This document shows positions 26,967-36,658 of a stretch of DNA of 64,000 bases, piece by piece. The notes beneath the pieces are model-generated. The model was not told where the DNA came from. It saw only the letters and a list, made by a program, of their open reading frames with translations, and made no database searches. Numbering within the stretch: position 1 is the first letter of the stretch; every line of letters begins with the position of its first letter. The translations under genes and the position numbers were made by a program. The stretch spans positions 1 to 64,000 of the forward strand of contig CACYQX010000001.1 of the NCBI GenBank assembly GCA_902776725.1, read 5' to 3'. The stretch comes from an uncultured Eubacteriales bacterium (GTDB taxonomy: Bacteria; Bacillota; Clostridia; Peptostreptococcales; Anaerovoracaceae).

Positions 26967-28397
26967 TTAAAATTCGTAGCGAACCTTTGGTTCACGAGCC
27001 GCTTTGACTTCGTCCGGGCGGCTTATAACCGTATTGTGCGGTGCGCCGGTTACGACCTCGGGGTTCGTCTTTGCTTCTTCAAGAATCTTGAGGAAGACTT
27101 CAACCCCCTTGTCGAGCGTCTCTCTGCTCTCCGTCTCGGTCGGCTCAACCATGAGCGCCTCGTGAACGATGAGTGGGAAGTACATTGTAGGCGGATGGAT
27201 ACCAAAGTCGAGCAGTCTCTTGGCAACATCCATCGCGGAAACTCCGGTTTCCTTCTTCAGTTCCTCAAGCCTCATTACAAACTCGTGCATGCATCTTCCC
27301 GGAACGGCCATATCGTAGTGGCCGGTGAGCTTATGCATCATATAGTTCGCGTTGAGTACCGCGCCTGCGGAAGCCTCCGGGATTCCTTCTTTTCCGAGCG
27401 TCAAAATATATGTGAGCGCTCTTACGATTACGAGGAAGTTTCCGTAGAAGCTTCTTACTCTGCCCATTGAATGCTCCGGTATGAAGAATTTGAACTCATC
27501 TCCATCCTTACGAACGAGCGGAACCGGAAGGAATTCCGCAAGATTGGCCTTGCAGCCTACAGGACCGCTTCCCGGACCACCGCCACCATGCGGTGTCGAG
27601 AATGTCTTGTGGAGATTAAGGTGCACGCAGTCAAATCCCATATCGCCGGGACGCGCATGTCCCATAATGGCATTCAGGTTCGCTCCGTCGTAATAGCAAA
27701 GTCCACCCGCTTCGTGAATTATCGATGTTATCTCAAGAATATTCGGATCGAGAAGTCCGAGCGTATTCGGGTTCGTCAGCATGAGTCCCGCAGTGTCAGG
27801 ACCTACCGCAGCTTTGAGCGCATCTATATCTACGCTGCCGTCACCGGTTGACGGTATAGATACTACCGTAAACCCAGCCATGGTTGCCGACGCAGGATTT
27901 GTACCGTGAGCGGAGTCCGGAACTATGATCTTTGTTCTCGCGGTATCTCCCTTTGCAAGATGATATCCGCGGATAAGGAGGAGTCCCGTATATTCTCCGT
28001 GAGCACCTGCGGCAGGCTGCATTGTGAAATCATCCATTCCGGTTATTTCTTTTAAGAGCTCTGCTGTCTGCCAGATGACTTCCATTCCGCCCTGAACTTC
28101 GGCCTCGCTTTGAAGTGGGTGAACGCCTGTAAAACCAAGGAGTCCAGCCATTTCTTCGTTTACGCGGGGGTTATATTTCATAGTGCAGGAGCCGAGCGGA
28201 TAGAACCCGTCGTTTACACCGTGAGTCTCGCCCGCAAGCTCCGTATAATGTCTTCCGAGATCCACTTCGGAAATCTCAGGGAGCTTCGGCGCATTCTTTC
28301 TTACAAGCGCATCGTCAAATTTATACGCATCTACCTTTAGTGGCGGAAGGATATTCTGCTTTCTTCCTTCTGAACTTCTTTCAAACAAAAGCTTCAT
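26967..28397 (-). CDS. gcvPB: glycine dehydrogenase (decarboxylating) subunit 2
   Basis: 476 residues; the C-terminal half of P-protein as a separate subunit, as in most Bacillota. PLP lysine in HLNLHKTFSTPHGGGGPG. Works with GcvPA to decarboxylate glycine and load the aminomethyl group onto GcvH. The start overlaps the gcvPA stop by 4 nt (ATGA). Confidence 0.97.
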   Translation of the reverse strand: MKLLFERSSEGRKQNILPPLKVDAYKFDDALVRKNAPKLPEISEVDLGRHYTELAGETHGVNDGFYPLGSCTMKYNPRVNEEMAGLLGFTGVHPLQSEAEVQGGMEVIWQTAELLKEITGMDDFTMQPAAGAHGEYTGLLLIRGYHLAKGDTARTKIIVPDSAHGTNPASATMAGFTVVSIPSTGDGSVDIDALKAAVGPDTAGLMLTNPNTLGLLDPNILEITSIIHEAGGLCYYDGANLNAIMGHARPGDMGFDCVHLNLHKTFSTPHGGGGPGSGPVGCKANLAEFLPVPLVRKDGDEFKFFIPEHSMGRVRSFYGNFLVIVRALTYILTLGKEGIPEASAGAVLNANYMMHKLTGHYDMAVPGRCMHEFVMRLEELKKETGVSAMDVAKRLLDFGIHPPTMYFPLIVHEALMVEPTETESRETLDKGVEVFLKILEEAKTNPEVVTGAPHNTVISRPDEVKAAREPKVRYEF

Positions 28398-29740
28398 TTT
28401 ACCACCTCCTTAACAGCATCTACGAGCGCGTCTATTTCTTCTTTGTCGTTAAGCTCCGTGCAGCACCAAAGCATGCAGTGATCGCCAACAGGGAGTCCCG
28501 AAAGGATTCCTCTCTCTGCGAGTTTCTCTTCCAGAACCTTTGCCTCAACAGGAAGTCTTGTAACAAATTCATTGAAGAACGTCTTTTCCGTTACGAGTTT
28601 AACGCCTTCAACCTCTGCAAGTTTCTCCGCAAGGTAATGAGCGTTCGCCGCACAGGCCTCTGCAACCTGCTTGAGTCCCGCAGGTCCCATAGCCGCCATA
28701 TATACCGATGCCGTCATGGCGCAGAGCGCCTCGTTGGAGCAGATATTGGACGACGCTTTTTCACGCCTTATATGCTGTTCTCTCGCCTGAAGCGTAAGAA
28801 CAAAGGCGCGTCTTCCGTCATGGTCTTCTGTTTCACCGACGATTCTTCCCGGAAGTTTTCTCATCATGTCCTTTATGCATGCCATATATCCGAGGTATGG
28901 TCCACCGAATCCTATCGGAAGTCCGAGGGGCTGTCCCTCTCCTACCGCGATGTCGGCACCGTATTCGCCCGGCGTCTTGAGAAGTCCGAGTGAAATCGGA
29001 TTTGCTCCCATGATTACCTTGGCGCCCTTTTCGTGCGCAGCAGAAACGAGCGCATCCATATCCTCTATTACGCCGTAATAGTTTGGACTCTGGATATATA
29101 CGCAGGCCGTATCGTCAGCGAGTACATTTGCAAGAGCCTCTGCATCAACAGAGAAAATATCTCCGCAGTTTCCACAGGAATCTTCGCTTCTTCCGCCGAC
29201 AACCTTTACTTCAACATCTCTGCTCTCGCAGTATGTCTTGATAACCTCTATCGTCTGCGGGTCAGCTGTTCCCGCAACAACCACGCCCTTCTTCTTTCTG
29301 TCCTGGCACATGAATACAGCTTCCGCAGCCGCAACAGCGCCGTCATAGACGGAAGCATTTGACACATCCATTCCCGTGAGCTCGCAGATCTGTGTCTGAT
29401 ATTCAAATATCGACTGAAGAACACCCTGGCTGATTTCCGCCTGATAAGGCGTGTATGCCGTCAGGAATTCTTCCTTTGAAGTCACGGTCTTTACGATTGA
29501 AGGGATATAGTGGCTGTATGAACCCGCACCGCGGAAGATGCTCTTATAAACCACATTCTTATCCGCGAGCGTGCGCAGTTTCTTTGATACTTCAACTTCG
29601 CTGATTCCGCTCGGGATATTAAGTTCTTTGATCTTGATTGACTCGGGAAGCGCAGCAAAGAGATCGTCCTCGGACTTCATCCCTATCTCCGCAAGCATCG
29701 CGAGCCTCTCTTCATAAGTTGATGGGATATAGCTACCCAT
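28394..29740 (-). CDS. gcvPA: glycine dehydrogenase (decarboxylating) subunit 1
   Basis: About 448 residues, MGSYIPSTYEERLAMLAEIG to DALVDAVKEVVK. The family core is visible in FRGAGSYSHYIPSIVKTVTS and FLTAYTPYQAEISQG. Forms the heterotetrameric P-protein with GcvPB. The ATG at 29740 has AGGAGG 7 nt away; a closer ATG upstream is too near the ribosome binding site. Confidence 0.97.
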   Translation of the reverse strand: MGSYIPSTYEERLAMLAEIGMKSEDDLFAALPESIKIKELNIPSGISEVEVSKKLRTLADKNVVYKSIFRGAGSYSHYIPSIVKTVTSKEEFLTAYTPYQAEISQGVLQSIFEYQTQICELTGMDVSNASVYDGAVAAAEAVFMCQDRKKKGVVVAGTADPQTIEVIKTYCESRDVEVKVVGGRSEDSCGNCGDIFSVDAEALANVLADDTACVYIQSPNYYGVIEDMDALVSAAHEKGAKVIMGANPISLGLLKTPGEYGADIAVGEGQPLGLPIGFGGPYLGYMACIKDMMRKLPGRIVGETEDHDGRRAFVLTLQAREQHIRREKASSNICSNEALCAMTASVYMAAMGPAGLKQVAEACAANAHYLAEKLAEVEGVKLVTEKTFFNEFVTRLPVEAKVLEEKLAERGILSGLPVGDHCMLWCCTELNDKEEIDALVDAVKEVVK

Positions 29741-29803
29741 TATCATTCCTCCTAAATTACGTGCAAAACTCGACACGCATTGCATGTCGAGCTTATCTTT
29801 GGC

Positions 29804-30184
29804 TTATTCTTCCTCTGCGCAAGCCTGATCGTATGCGTCAGCATCAAGGAAATCTTCGTGATCGGTAACTTCGCCGATCTTTACGAGCCAAGCGCCGTAT
29901 GGATCGTCGTTGATGAGTTCAGGGCTGTCGAGAAGCTCTTCGTTAACTTCCGCAACAACTCCCGTTACAGGACTGAATACATCGGATACGGCCTTTACTG
30001 ATTCAACGTCGGCAAAAGCTTCGCCCGCAACAACCTCATCTCCAACCTCCGGAAGATTTACGAATACGAGTCCGCCGAGAGCTTCCTGTGCAAAGTCCGT
30101 AAGACCCACGAGCACAAAGTCGCCTTCTTCCTTAACCCACTCATGTGATTTGGTGTACATAAGTTCCTTAGGTGTGTTAGCCAT
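29804..30184 (-). CDS. gcvH: glycine cleavage system H protein
   Basis: 126 residues, normal length. The lipoyl-lysine motif is in [18 protein letters not shown]; the N-terminal [21 protein letters not shown] is typical. Carries the aminomethyl group between P-, T- and L-proteins. AAGGAGG precedes the ATG. Confidence 0.97.
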   Translation of the reverse strand: MANTPKELMYTKSHEWVKEEGDFVLVGLTDFAQEALGGLVFVNLPEVGDEVVAGEAFADVESVKAVSDVFSPVTGVVAEVNEELLDSPELINDDPYGAWLVKIGEVTDHEDFLDADAYDQACAEEE

Positions 30185-30203
30185 TTTTATTTCCTCCTTA
30201 AAT

Positions 30204-31286
30204 TCATTTCTTATAGAACGGCAGCGGTACGATTTCTGCCTCAACCATTCTTCCTCTTACATCTACATTTACCTTGGTTCCTATCTCGGAATGTTCGCGC
30301 GGCATCATAGCCATCGCAACCGCCTTTCCGACGAAGGGACAATGTGTTCCCGATGTTGTATAACCGATCTTCTCTTCTCCAAGATACACATCCTGATGCT
30401 CTCTTATTATTCCTCGACCGGTGACCTCCAGGCCCACTCTTATGACCTTTGGCTCGCCTGCGGCTTCGAGCGCAGCCTTACCGATAAACTCCGGCTTGTT
30501 CATTTTGACACCAAAGTCGAGTCCTGCTTCGAGCGGTGTAATCTCGTCATTCATCTCGTGTCCGTAGAGCGGCATGGCCGCTTCGAGCCTTAGCGTATCT
30601 CTCGCGCCAAGCCCGCAAGGAATGAGTCCGAATTCTTCACCCGCTTCTCTAAGCGCCTTCCAGATATGCTCTGCTTCGTCCTTCGGAATATATATCTCGT
30701 ATCCGAACTCGCCCGTATAACCCGTTCTCGATACCAGACAGTCAACTCCGTCGATATCCACGTGACGCTCAGCTGTATAATACTTCTGTGGAAGCTTTTC
30801 TTCCGGAACGAGTTTCTTCATTACGTCGAGAGATTTTGGTCCCTGAAGCGCAATCTGCGCAAGGCTGTCTGAGATATCCTCCGCAACGGTTCCCGGAAGT
30901 ATATTCGCTTTGATATGATCAAAGTCTTTATGCCTGTTTGACGCGTTTACTACGAGGAGATAATCGTCCTCCGCAAACTTATATACAACGAGGTCGTCAA
31001 CGCATCCACCGTTCTCGTTACACATAACGCTATATCTAACTTTGTTTATGGGCATCTCGGTATAGTCGTTTGTGAGAAGGTGGTTAAGGCTATCCTTTGC
31101 GGTCTCGCCCGTCAGCGTAATCTCGCCCATATGCGAAACATCGAACATTCCGCATGCCGTTCTTACGGCATTATGCTCTGCGATCACTCCCTGACCATAC
31201 TGAACCGGAAGCAGATATCCGGCAAAAGGTACAATTTTTCCGCCTTCTGCGATATGCACATCATAGAGTGGTGTTTTTAATTCCAT
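30204..31286 (-). CDS. gcvT: aminomethyltransferase (glycine cleavage T protein)
   Basis: 360 residues. Releases ammonia and gives methylene-THF. Motifs: [43 protein letters not shown], and [18 protein letters not shown]. First gene of the operon after the glycine riboswitch, with AGGAGG 5 nt before the ATG. Confidence 0.97.
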   Translation of the reverse strand: MELKTPLYDVHIAEGGKIVPFAGYLLPVQYGQGVIAEHNAVRTACGMFDVSHMGEITLTGETAKDSLNHLLTNDYTEMPINKVRYSVMCNENGGCVDDLVVYKFAEDDYLLVVNASNRHKDFDHIKANILPGTVAEDISDSLAQIALQGPKSLDVMKKLVPEEKLPQKYYTAERHVDIDGVDCLVSRTGYTGEFGYEIYIPKDEAEHIWKALREAGEEFGLIPCGLGARDTLRLEAAMPLYGHEMNDEITPLEAGLDFGVKMNKPEFIGKAALEAAGEPKVIRVGLEVTGRGIIREHQDVYLGEEKIGYTTSGTHCPFVGKAVAMAMMPREHSEIGTKVNVDVRGRMVEAEIVPLPFYKK

Positions 31287-31312
31287 AGTTCCTCCTTGAT
31301 TCGCTGCGTTTA

Positions 31313-31351
31313 ACAAAAGAGGCAGCATGCCAACAATAGCTTACTGCCTCT
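31313..31351 (-). terminator. glycine riboswitch terminator
   Basis: Minus strand AGAGGCAG...CTGCCTCT then TTTTG. Its 5' arm overlaps the last paired bases of aptamer 2, so glycine binding can block the terminator. Confidence 0.8.
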
Positions 31352-31553
31352 GTATCTTACCTGAAAGATTCTCCGATAAACCGTTTCCCCTGCCGATGTA
31401 TGGGATTGCTTCTTTGGTGCGAAACTCGCTCTCCAGAGTGTCGTCTAGAACCGGTCCTTTTGCCTGAGAGTTTTTGCTTGCCCCTTCGGCGCCGCCCGCC
31501 CAAAATGCTTGATTCTGAGCCTCGCGGTCTCTCCCGATTCCGTCATCCGACCA
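31346..31553 (-). ncRNA. tandem glycine riboswitch
   Basis: Two aptamers in series on the minus strand. Aptamer 1 shows GGGAGAGACC, GCGCCGAAGGGGCAAGC and CTCTCAGGCAAAAGGACCG. Aptamer 2 shows CTCTGGAGAGCG, CACCAAAGAAGCAATCC and TTTCAGGTAAGATACAGAG. They precede gcvT and are expected to turn the operon on when glycine is abundant. Confidence 0.94.
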
Positions 31554-31576
31554 TATCAAATTCTTTCTAATATATT

Positions 31577-31607
31577 ATTATATTATCAAAAATCTGCCCC
31601 ACGTCAA
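31577..31607 (-). promoter_or_regulatory. putative gcv operon promoter
   Basis: Minus strand TTGACG (31602-31607) with TAATAT (31580-31585, spacer 16) or TATAAT (31577-31582, spacer 19). Confidence 0.55.
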
Positions 31608-31635
31608 CCGCGATTTGGGCTTATTTTCGGCTTTC

Positions 31636-33141
31636 TTAGAACTTGTAAATCTCCGAATATTTATTTTTTAGATACTCCACATATCTACTGCCGTCCAATG
31701 AGGAAATGCCAAGGAATTTCTCCATTACCTCTTTTCCGTCATAAAGGCCCATATGTCTCCAAACATGCTCTCTATTCCACTCGTTAATCGAAGCAAAATC
31801 GCCCTTGCTGACGCATGATTCAAAATCTACATCCCTACTCAGCCTGTCAAGCGTAAGCGCAGAATACACATTCCCGAGAACCCCCGTCGGGAAATATCCT
31901 ATGATACCATCGGCCCAGAGTATATCCTGAAGAATTCCCTGCGTCGGATTCTCAACCTTAACACCCAGGTATTCCATATACTTCTCAGCCCAGGCATCCG
32001 GAAGATCCTTGCACGAAAGGTCGCCGCTCATCAGCGCTTTCTCGAGCTCATATCTTACCAAAACGTGGAGGTTGTTTGTAACTTCGTCTGAACCCGCTCT
32101 TATCGGGCCCGCCTCAACTTTGTTGATAGCCAGATATAAATCTTCCGGCGTAGAATCCTTTATTGAAGTCGGGAACAAAGCTTTGAGCTTCGGATATATA
32201 TAGTTTATAAACGGCTTGCTTCTGCCGATAATATGCTCATAGAATCGCGTCTGTCCCTCGAGAAGACCTATGGAACCCGATCCGTCAGCATATGTATAAG
32301 CGACATCGTCATCCTGACCCTGTCCTGCGAGAGCACATCCACAACTGAAGAGAATCGTATATAAGGAGAATGTGAAATCTCTTCTGGAATATCTCGTGGT
32401 TATCCTCTCATCAAAATGCGAACCTATTTCTCTTATGAACGGATGCGCGGAAGTGGCAAGACCAACATTGTCCATGTTAAGTCCCATGAGCTCCATGATA
32501 TAAAATGCCAACTCTTCCTGCTTCTTCGCGGAGTAATCGCCAATAAGGCAGCTGCTATCTACCTGTGGTCTTTCCTGAATCTGCTTTAGCAGCGGAACTA
32601 TATTCTGCCTTACAATATCAAAGACTGCATCATACGCCTCCGTGCTGCTACCCGGTTCGTGGATATTCAAGAAATACTCATACGGGCTGATTTCCGGATT
32701 TGCGGATTCTCCAAACTTTCTTGCACTCTCGAAAAGACCTTCCAAATGAGGTCTCAAAAGCTCATAATCGTCAGCTTCATTTGCCTGATGCCATGCATTT
32801 GCGGTGGTTGCAGTGAGACTTTGATACTTTGCATACTCCTCTTTGCTTATTCTTTTTATTCTATCCATCTCACGCATCAGGAGTGTCAAGGAGCGCTTCT
32901 CAACCAAATTGAGTTCGCTTTCATTCTCCTTAAGGCACTCAACAATCTCCGCCATCTCTTCCCCGAATTTCATGCTGTACAATTCGTCGTTCATGATCTC
33001 GAGCGTGAAGATTCTATTGGACGCAGAGTTTGGAGGCGCAGCAGTTTCTCCATCAAAAATCAGCAAATCTATTGCGTAGTCGATGGATGAAATATTCTTT
33101 TGTATTTTCGCAAAATCTTGCCTTGCTTTTTCAAGATTCAT
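31636..33141 (-). CDS. M32 carboxypeptidase-like protein lacking the zinc motif (copy A)
   Basis: 501 residues, the full length of M32 metallocarboxypeptidases. The fold is preserved: NVGLATSAHPFIREIGSHFD, DERITTRYSRRD, and GQTRFYEHIIGRSKPF. At the place of the catalytic HExxH (residues 265-269) the sequence reads FSCGC, so both His ligands and the Glu are gone. It should not be an active zinc peptidase. Possible roles are peptide binding or a regulatory pseudoenzyme. Lies 42 nt downstream of a second copy with the same kind of loss. Start chosen at MNLEKARQ. Confidence 0.85.
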   Translation of the reverse strand: MNLEKARQDFAKIQKNISSIDYAIDLLIFDGETAAPPNSASNRIFTLEIMNDELYSMKFGEEMAEIVECLKENESELNLVEKRSLTLLMREMDRIKRISKEEYAKYQSLTATTANAWHQANEADDYELLRPHLEGLFESARKFGESANPEISPYEYFLNIHEPGSSTEAYDAVFDIVRQNIVPLLKQIQERPQVDSSCLIGDYSAKKQEELAFYIMELMGLNMDNVGLATSAHPFIREIGSHFDERITTRYSRRDFTFSLYTILFSCGCALAGQGQDDDVAYTYADGSGSIGLLEGQTRFYEHIIGRSKPFINYIYPKLKALFPTSIKDSTPEDLYLAINKVEAGPIRAGSDEVTNNLHVLVRYELEKALMSGDLSCKDLPDAWAEKYMEYLGVKVENPTQGILQDILWADGIIGYFPTGVLGNVYSALTLDRLSRDVDFESCVSKGDFASINEWNREHVWRHMGLYDGKEVMEKFLGISSLDGSRYVEYLKNKYSEIYKF

Positions 33142-33183
33142 ATCTTGTCCCTTCTGCACCTTCTAACCATTTATTTGCCAATG

Positions 33184-34686
33184 CTAGAGGTGATAAATAT
33201 CCGCATATTTATTCTTGAGATATTTTACGTATGTATCGCTGGAAATCGGCGCCTCAACATATTTCTCCATTATTTCTTTGGAATTGAACAGTCCGCCGTA
33301 TTTCCAAATCTTTTCTTTGTTCCACAAGTTGATTTGTTCAAAGTCTCCCGACTCTATTGAGTCGTAAACGTTTATCTCCTCGTTCATTTTGTCCGTAATC
33401 TGTGCGCTGAATGCGTTTCCGAGCACATAGAGCGGGAAGTATCCGAATGAGCCGTACGGCCAGTGGATATCCTGCAAAACGCCGCTGCGGTCGTCAGGCG
33501 CGTCGAGTCCCAGATACTCCTTGTACTTCCGATTCCACTCATCCCTCAAATCTTTGACCGCAAGATCGCCGCGGATCATAGCCTTTTCAAGTTCGTAGCG
33601 CACCATTACATGCAGATTGTATGTAAGCTCGTCGGAATTGATTCTGTTGTAGCCCGCTTCAACTTTGTTGACGGCCCTATAGAGTTCCTCCGTCGAGTAG
33701 TTTCCGATTGGAATCGGAAAGAGCTCTACCAATACCGGATAGATGTACTCGATGAACGAACGGCTTCTTCCTACAATGTTCTCGTAGAATCTTCCCTGAC
33801 TCTCCGTCAATGCGAGTGAGGCCGCTCCGTCCAAAACCGTATACGCCAAATTGTCAGCCTGCCCAGTCTCATAGAGAGCGTGTCCGCCCTGGTTGAGTAT
33901 GGTATAGAGAGAGGCGGCGATATTATTCGTATCGTAACGGGTTGCAATTCTTTCGTCGTAATGCGAGCCCAGAGAGATTGTGAATGGGTGCTCGGCCTTT
34001 GTAAGACCGACCTGATTCAAATCTATTCCTATGAGCTCAAGTATATATACCGCAAGTTCCTGTAAATCGTCCTCGGCAAAATCTCCCTTGAGACATTTGT
34101 CGTCGACCTGCGGCCTTTCCTTTATTTCTTTTAGCAGTGGCGGTATTTCTTTTTTGATGGAATCGAAAACCTCATCAAAGGTTTCAACCGAGAGGGCTTC
34201 CTCAAACTGCTCAAGGCAGTAGTCATAAGGATCTCTATCCGGCATATTGTATTTTGCAAACTCTCTTATCTTTTCGACGATCTGTTCAAGCTTTGGTGCC
34301 AGAATATTAAAATCGTTTGCATCTCTTGCGGCATGCCAAGCAGATCTGGCCTCTGAAAGAAGCGCTCCGTAACGACCGTATTCCTCAGGCGGAATATTGT
34401 TCTTTCTCTTTCCTTCTCTCAAAAGGAAGTCTACCGATCTGCGTTCCTTTACGGAAAGCCATTCCTGGTTTTGATGCAAGAAATTAATGAGCTCCAAAGA
34501 CTTGGGGTCATTTTTGAGTCTTGATAAAACTTCGTTTATACCCTCGAGAGCCTGCGCTCTATTGGCCGCAGTTCCCGGAGGTGCTACTGTTTCTCCATCA
34601 AAATATATGAGTTCTGCGGCATGGTTAAATGCGCAGATCCTTTTTTGAAGATTAAAAAAGTCCACACGGGCTTGCTCTAAGTCCAT
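33184..34686 (-). CDS. M32 carboxypeptidase-like protein with altered zinc motif (copy B)
   Basis: 500 residues, clearly paralogous to the following gene along its whole length. HExGH (265-269) is replaced by NQGGH within TILNQGGHALYETG: His to Asn and Glu to Gln, while the last His, the following ALYE and the third-ligand Glu (LTESQGRFYENIVGRS) remain. The fold is kept but the metal and catalytic base are lost. AAAGGA precedes the ATG. The two copies form a tandem pair on one strand. Confidence 0.85.
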   Translation of the reverse strand: MDLEQARVDFFNLQKRICAFNHAAELIYFDGETVAPPGTAANRAQALEGINEVLSRLKNDPKSLELINFLHQNQEWLSVKERRSVDFLLREGKRKNNIPPEEYGRYGALLSEARSAWHAARDANDFNILAPKLEQIVEKIREFAKYNMPDRDPYDYCLEQFEEALSVETFDEVFDSIKKEIPPLLKEIKERPQVDDKCLKGDFAEDDLQELAVYILELIGIDLNQVGLTKAEHPFTISLGSHYDERIATRYDTNNIAASLYTILNQGGHALYETGQADNLAYTVLDGAASLALTESQGRFYENIVGRSRSFIEYIYPVLVELFPIPIGNYSTEELYRAVNKVEAGYNRINSDELTYNLHVMVRYELEKAMIRGDLAVKDLRDEWNRKYKEYLGLDAPDDRSGVLQDIHWPYGSFGYFPLYVLGNAFSAQITDKMNEEINVYDSIESGDFEQINLWNKEKIWKYGGLFNSKEIMEKYVEAPISSDTYVKYLKNKYADIYHL

Positions 34687-34773
34687 TATTGCATCCTTTC
34701 CTATTTCTATCCTTTTAGTCTATCGCATTATTCGACTTCTAGCAATATAATTCTGTATACAAAACACAAGAGA

Positions 34774-35403
34774 CTATGCGTTGTGAACTGTCAATACTAT
34801 GATATTTATGAGAAGCATTGCAGAATGCATGATTACAGCGCTGATTTTCCAGCGATCATGCACATTGAAACCGTAGAAATCCTCCCATCCGCCATAGAGA
34901 GGCCCCTTAACAAGAACCATATGGCGGTATAGGATGGCATATGCAGCCATAGGTATGAGCGCCGGAAATATCCAAAAAGCACTCAGGCTACCCTTTTCAA
35001 GAAAACAAAATGAGAAAAAAGCGAGCGCGGCTCCAAGAAAATGCATATAGAAGGACGTCCCTCTAAACATCTCTATATAGCCTTGTGTCGGCCCCAAAAA
35101 GAATAGCACCGTAAGAAACGTTAGCGTTACGACAACCGTTCCGATGTATTTAACTACAAGCGGAAACAGCGGAAGGCTCGTTCCTTTGATCAGCGCCACC
35201 ACCTCAAACGGAATCACGATAAGCGCCATCACGGCCGAGAGTACGTTGGAGTCCGTCGTGAAGAATTTGAACTTCCACGAACCCTGCGACCATTTATACC
35301 CTCCGTCCTCCGTCTTGCAATATGAACGCACCACAAAAAAGGTCGCGACCACAATTATTATATTGCATGCCAGCGCGAGCGCCAGTTTGGTCGTTGCGTT
35401 CAT
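34774..35403 (-). CDS. Pr6Pr / FAR-17a-AIG1-like membrane protein
   Basis: 209 residues with six membrane segments and FFTTDSNVLSAVMALI, FFLGPTQGYIEMFRGTSF and MHFLGAALAFFSF. These match the bacterial Pr6Pr/FAR-17a-like group. Some eukaryotic AIG1 relatives hydrolyse fatty-acid esters; no function is established for this group. Follows a small conserved gene by 8 nt, so probably co-transcribed. Confidence 0.7.
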   Translation of the reverse strand: MNATTKLALALACNIIIVVATFFVVRSYCKTEDGGYKWSQGSWKFKFFTTDSNVLSAVMALIVIPFEVVALIKGTSLPLFPLVVKYIGTVVVTLTFLTVLFFLGPTQGYIEMFRGTSFYMHFLGAALAFFSFCFLEKGSLSAFWIFPALIPMAAYAILYRHMVLVKGPLYGGWEDFYGFNVHDRWKISAVIMHSAMLLINIIVLTVHNA

Positions 35404-35411
35404 ATATCCTT

Positions 35412-35633
35412 CTATAATCCTTTCAGCATCTCAAGAAGCGCCAGATCCTCCGCACGCACCCTGATTCCCGTCTTGAACTCGCTGCCGTCCGGATATCTTA
35501 TCGCAACGGCAATCTCCTGACCTTCGCAAAAGCCTTTGTTCTTTACGTCGTCGATGAATTTTGGAACCTTCGGATGTGTAGCCGAAAACTTGTTCCACGC
35601 GTCCTTTAGCGCAAATGGATTTGGAATACCCAT
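35412..35633 (-). CDS. small conserved hypothetical protein
   Basis: 73 residues, MGIPNPFALKDAWNKFSATH to DLALLEMLKGL. No signal peptide or membrane segment; mixed alpha/beta composition. Family not recognised. The start is fixed by GGAGGG four bases before the ATG at 35633; upstream alternatives lack a ribosome binding site. TATAAT (minus, 35682-35687) marks the probable promoter. Shares an operon with the Pr6Pr-like gene. Confidence 0.7.
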   Translation of the reverse strand: MGIPNPFALKDAWNKFSATHPKVPKFIDDVKNKGFCEGQEIAVAIRYPDGSEFKTGIRVRAEDLALLEMLKGL

Positions 35634-35743
35634 AATACCCTCCATAACTCTCAAATATGCATAAATTCACTCTGTCCGCTAATTATACACCATAAATATC
35701 GTAATAAAAACTTAATTGGATAAGAAGTCAACAAAGGAGTATT

Positions 35744-35788
35744 ATGATAGCAGGCGGATATTTTTTCAGAGAGGCCCACTTGCTATGA
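35744..35788 (+). CDS. 14-codon leader peptide coupled to the YwaF-like gene
   Basis: An ATG at 35744 stands 4 nt after a strong AAAGGAG and opens MIAGGYFFREAHLL, whose stop TGA overlaps the start of the next gene (ATGA). The main gene has only a weak ribosome binding site, so translation is probably coupled through this peptide. Confidence 0.6.
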   Translation: MIAGGYFFREAHLL

Positions 35789-36552
35789 TAAACAAGGTAT
35801 TTACATCAATAAATTACATGACATTAGATTATTTTTTCAGCGACCCAAACGACGTACCGGAGGATGCGCTTTGGCATGCCTACGGCTGGCAGCATTTTCT
35901 CTGGCTCATCGCTATGGGCCTTATCATGTTCTTCTCTTGCAGGGCATTCAGAAAGCTGGATAGCGAGAAGCAATCCAAGGTACTTAAGCGTTTCGCAATA
36001 TTCATCCTTATACAAGAGATAGTCAAAGACCTACTCTTCTGGTATTCCGGAACATTCGGGCTCGAACATCTGCCGCTACACTTCTGCGGAATATCCATAT
36101 TCTTCAGCCTGTGGTATGCATTCAGACCCAACGACCTCAATGCGGCATATGTCTACGGGATGTCCATGCCGGGCGCATTTTGCGCACTCATCTTTCCTAA
36201 TTGGACGAATTTTCCGCTCATTCATTTTTCGAGCATCAACTCCTTTACGATTCACGGAGAGCTCATACTCTTTGCTCTACTCGCGCTCACATCGGGAAGA
36301 CTCGTTCCGAACATCAAAAAGATTCCTCAGATGTTTGGCGTCATCGTGGCCATGGCAATTCCGATTTACTTCCTGAATAAACTTTGGGGAACAAACTTTA
36401 TGTTCATAAGCGATCCATCACCCGGATCACCGCTCATGCCTCTATACGACCTCTTTGGAGACGGCTATGTAATCGCAGCAGCTGTTCTCGTAATCATCGT
36501 ATGGCTTCTCCTGTTCCTCCCCTGGCGCAAGCGCACACCAAAGGCGAGCTAA
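35785..36552 (+). CDS. YwaF/TIGR02206-like membrane protein
   Basis: About 255 residues with six to seven membrane segments. Family features: WHAYGWQHFLWLIAMG near the start, LEHLPLHFCGISIFFSLWY, and the paired small-residue helices at the end. Function unknown in all members. The start at 35785 was chosen for its ATGA overlap with the leader peptide. Confidence 0.78.
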   Translation: MINKVFTSINYMTLDYFFSDPNDVPEDALWHAYGWQHFLWLIAMGLIMFFSCRAFRKLDSEKQSKVLKRFAIFILIQEIVKDLLFWYSGTFGLEHLPLHFCGISIFFSLWYAFRPNDLNAAYVYGMSMPGAFCALIFPNWTNFPLIHFSSINSFTIHGELILFALLALTSGRLVPNIKKIPQMFGVIVAMAIPIYFLNKLWGTNFMFISDPSPGSPLMPLYDLFGDGYVIAAAVLVIIVWLLLFLPWRKRTPKAS

Positions 36553-36592
36553 TTCATCAAGTTACAGTACAAAAGTCAATTAATAATTATAT

Positions 36593-36640
36593 GCCCCTGC
36601 ACAAACCATTTATACCGATATTGCGCAGGGGTGCTTATTT
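36593..36640 (+). terminator. possible terminator after YwaF-like gene
   Basis: CCCCTGC...GCAGGGG with a 24-nt loop, followed by TGCTTATTT. Long loop, so only moderately convincing. Confidence 0.4.
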
Positions 36641-36658
36641 GATATATAATAAATTGGG

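Noticed and set aside
31341..31559. A 72-codon frame in the glycine riboswitch region
   Set aside because: The sequence is explained base by base by the tandem aptamers.
31636..34686. M32 genes as pseudogenes
   Set aside because: Both frames are open at full length with good starts and conserved fold residues; only the metal site is changed.
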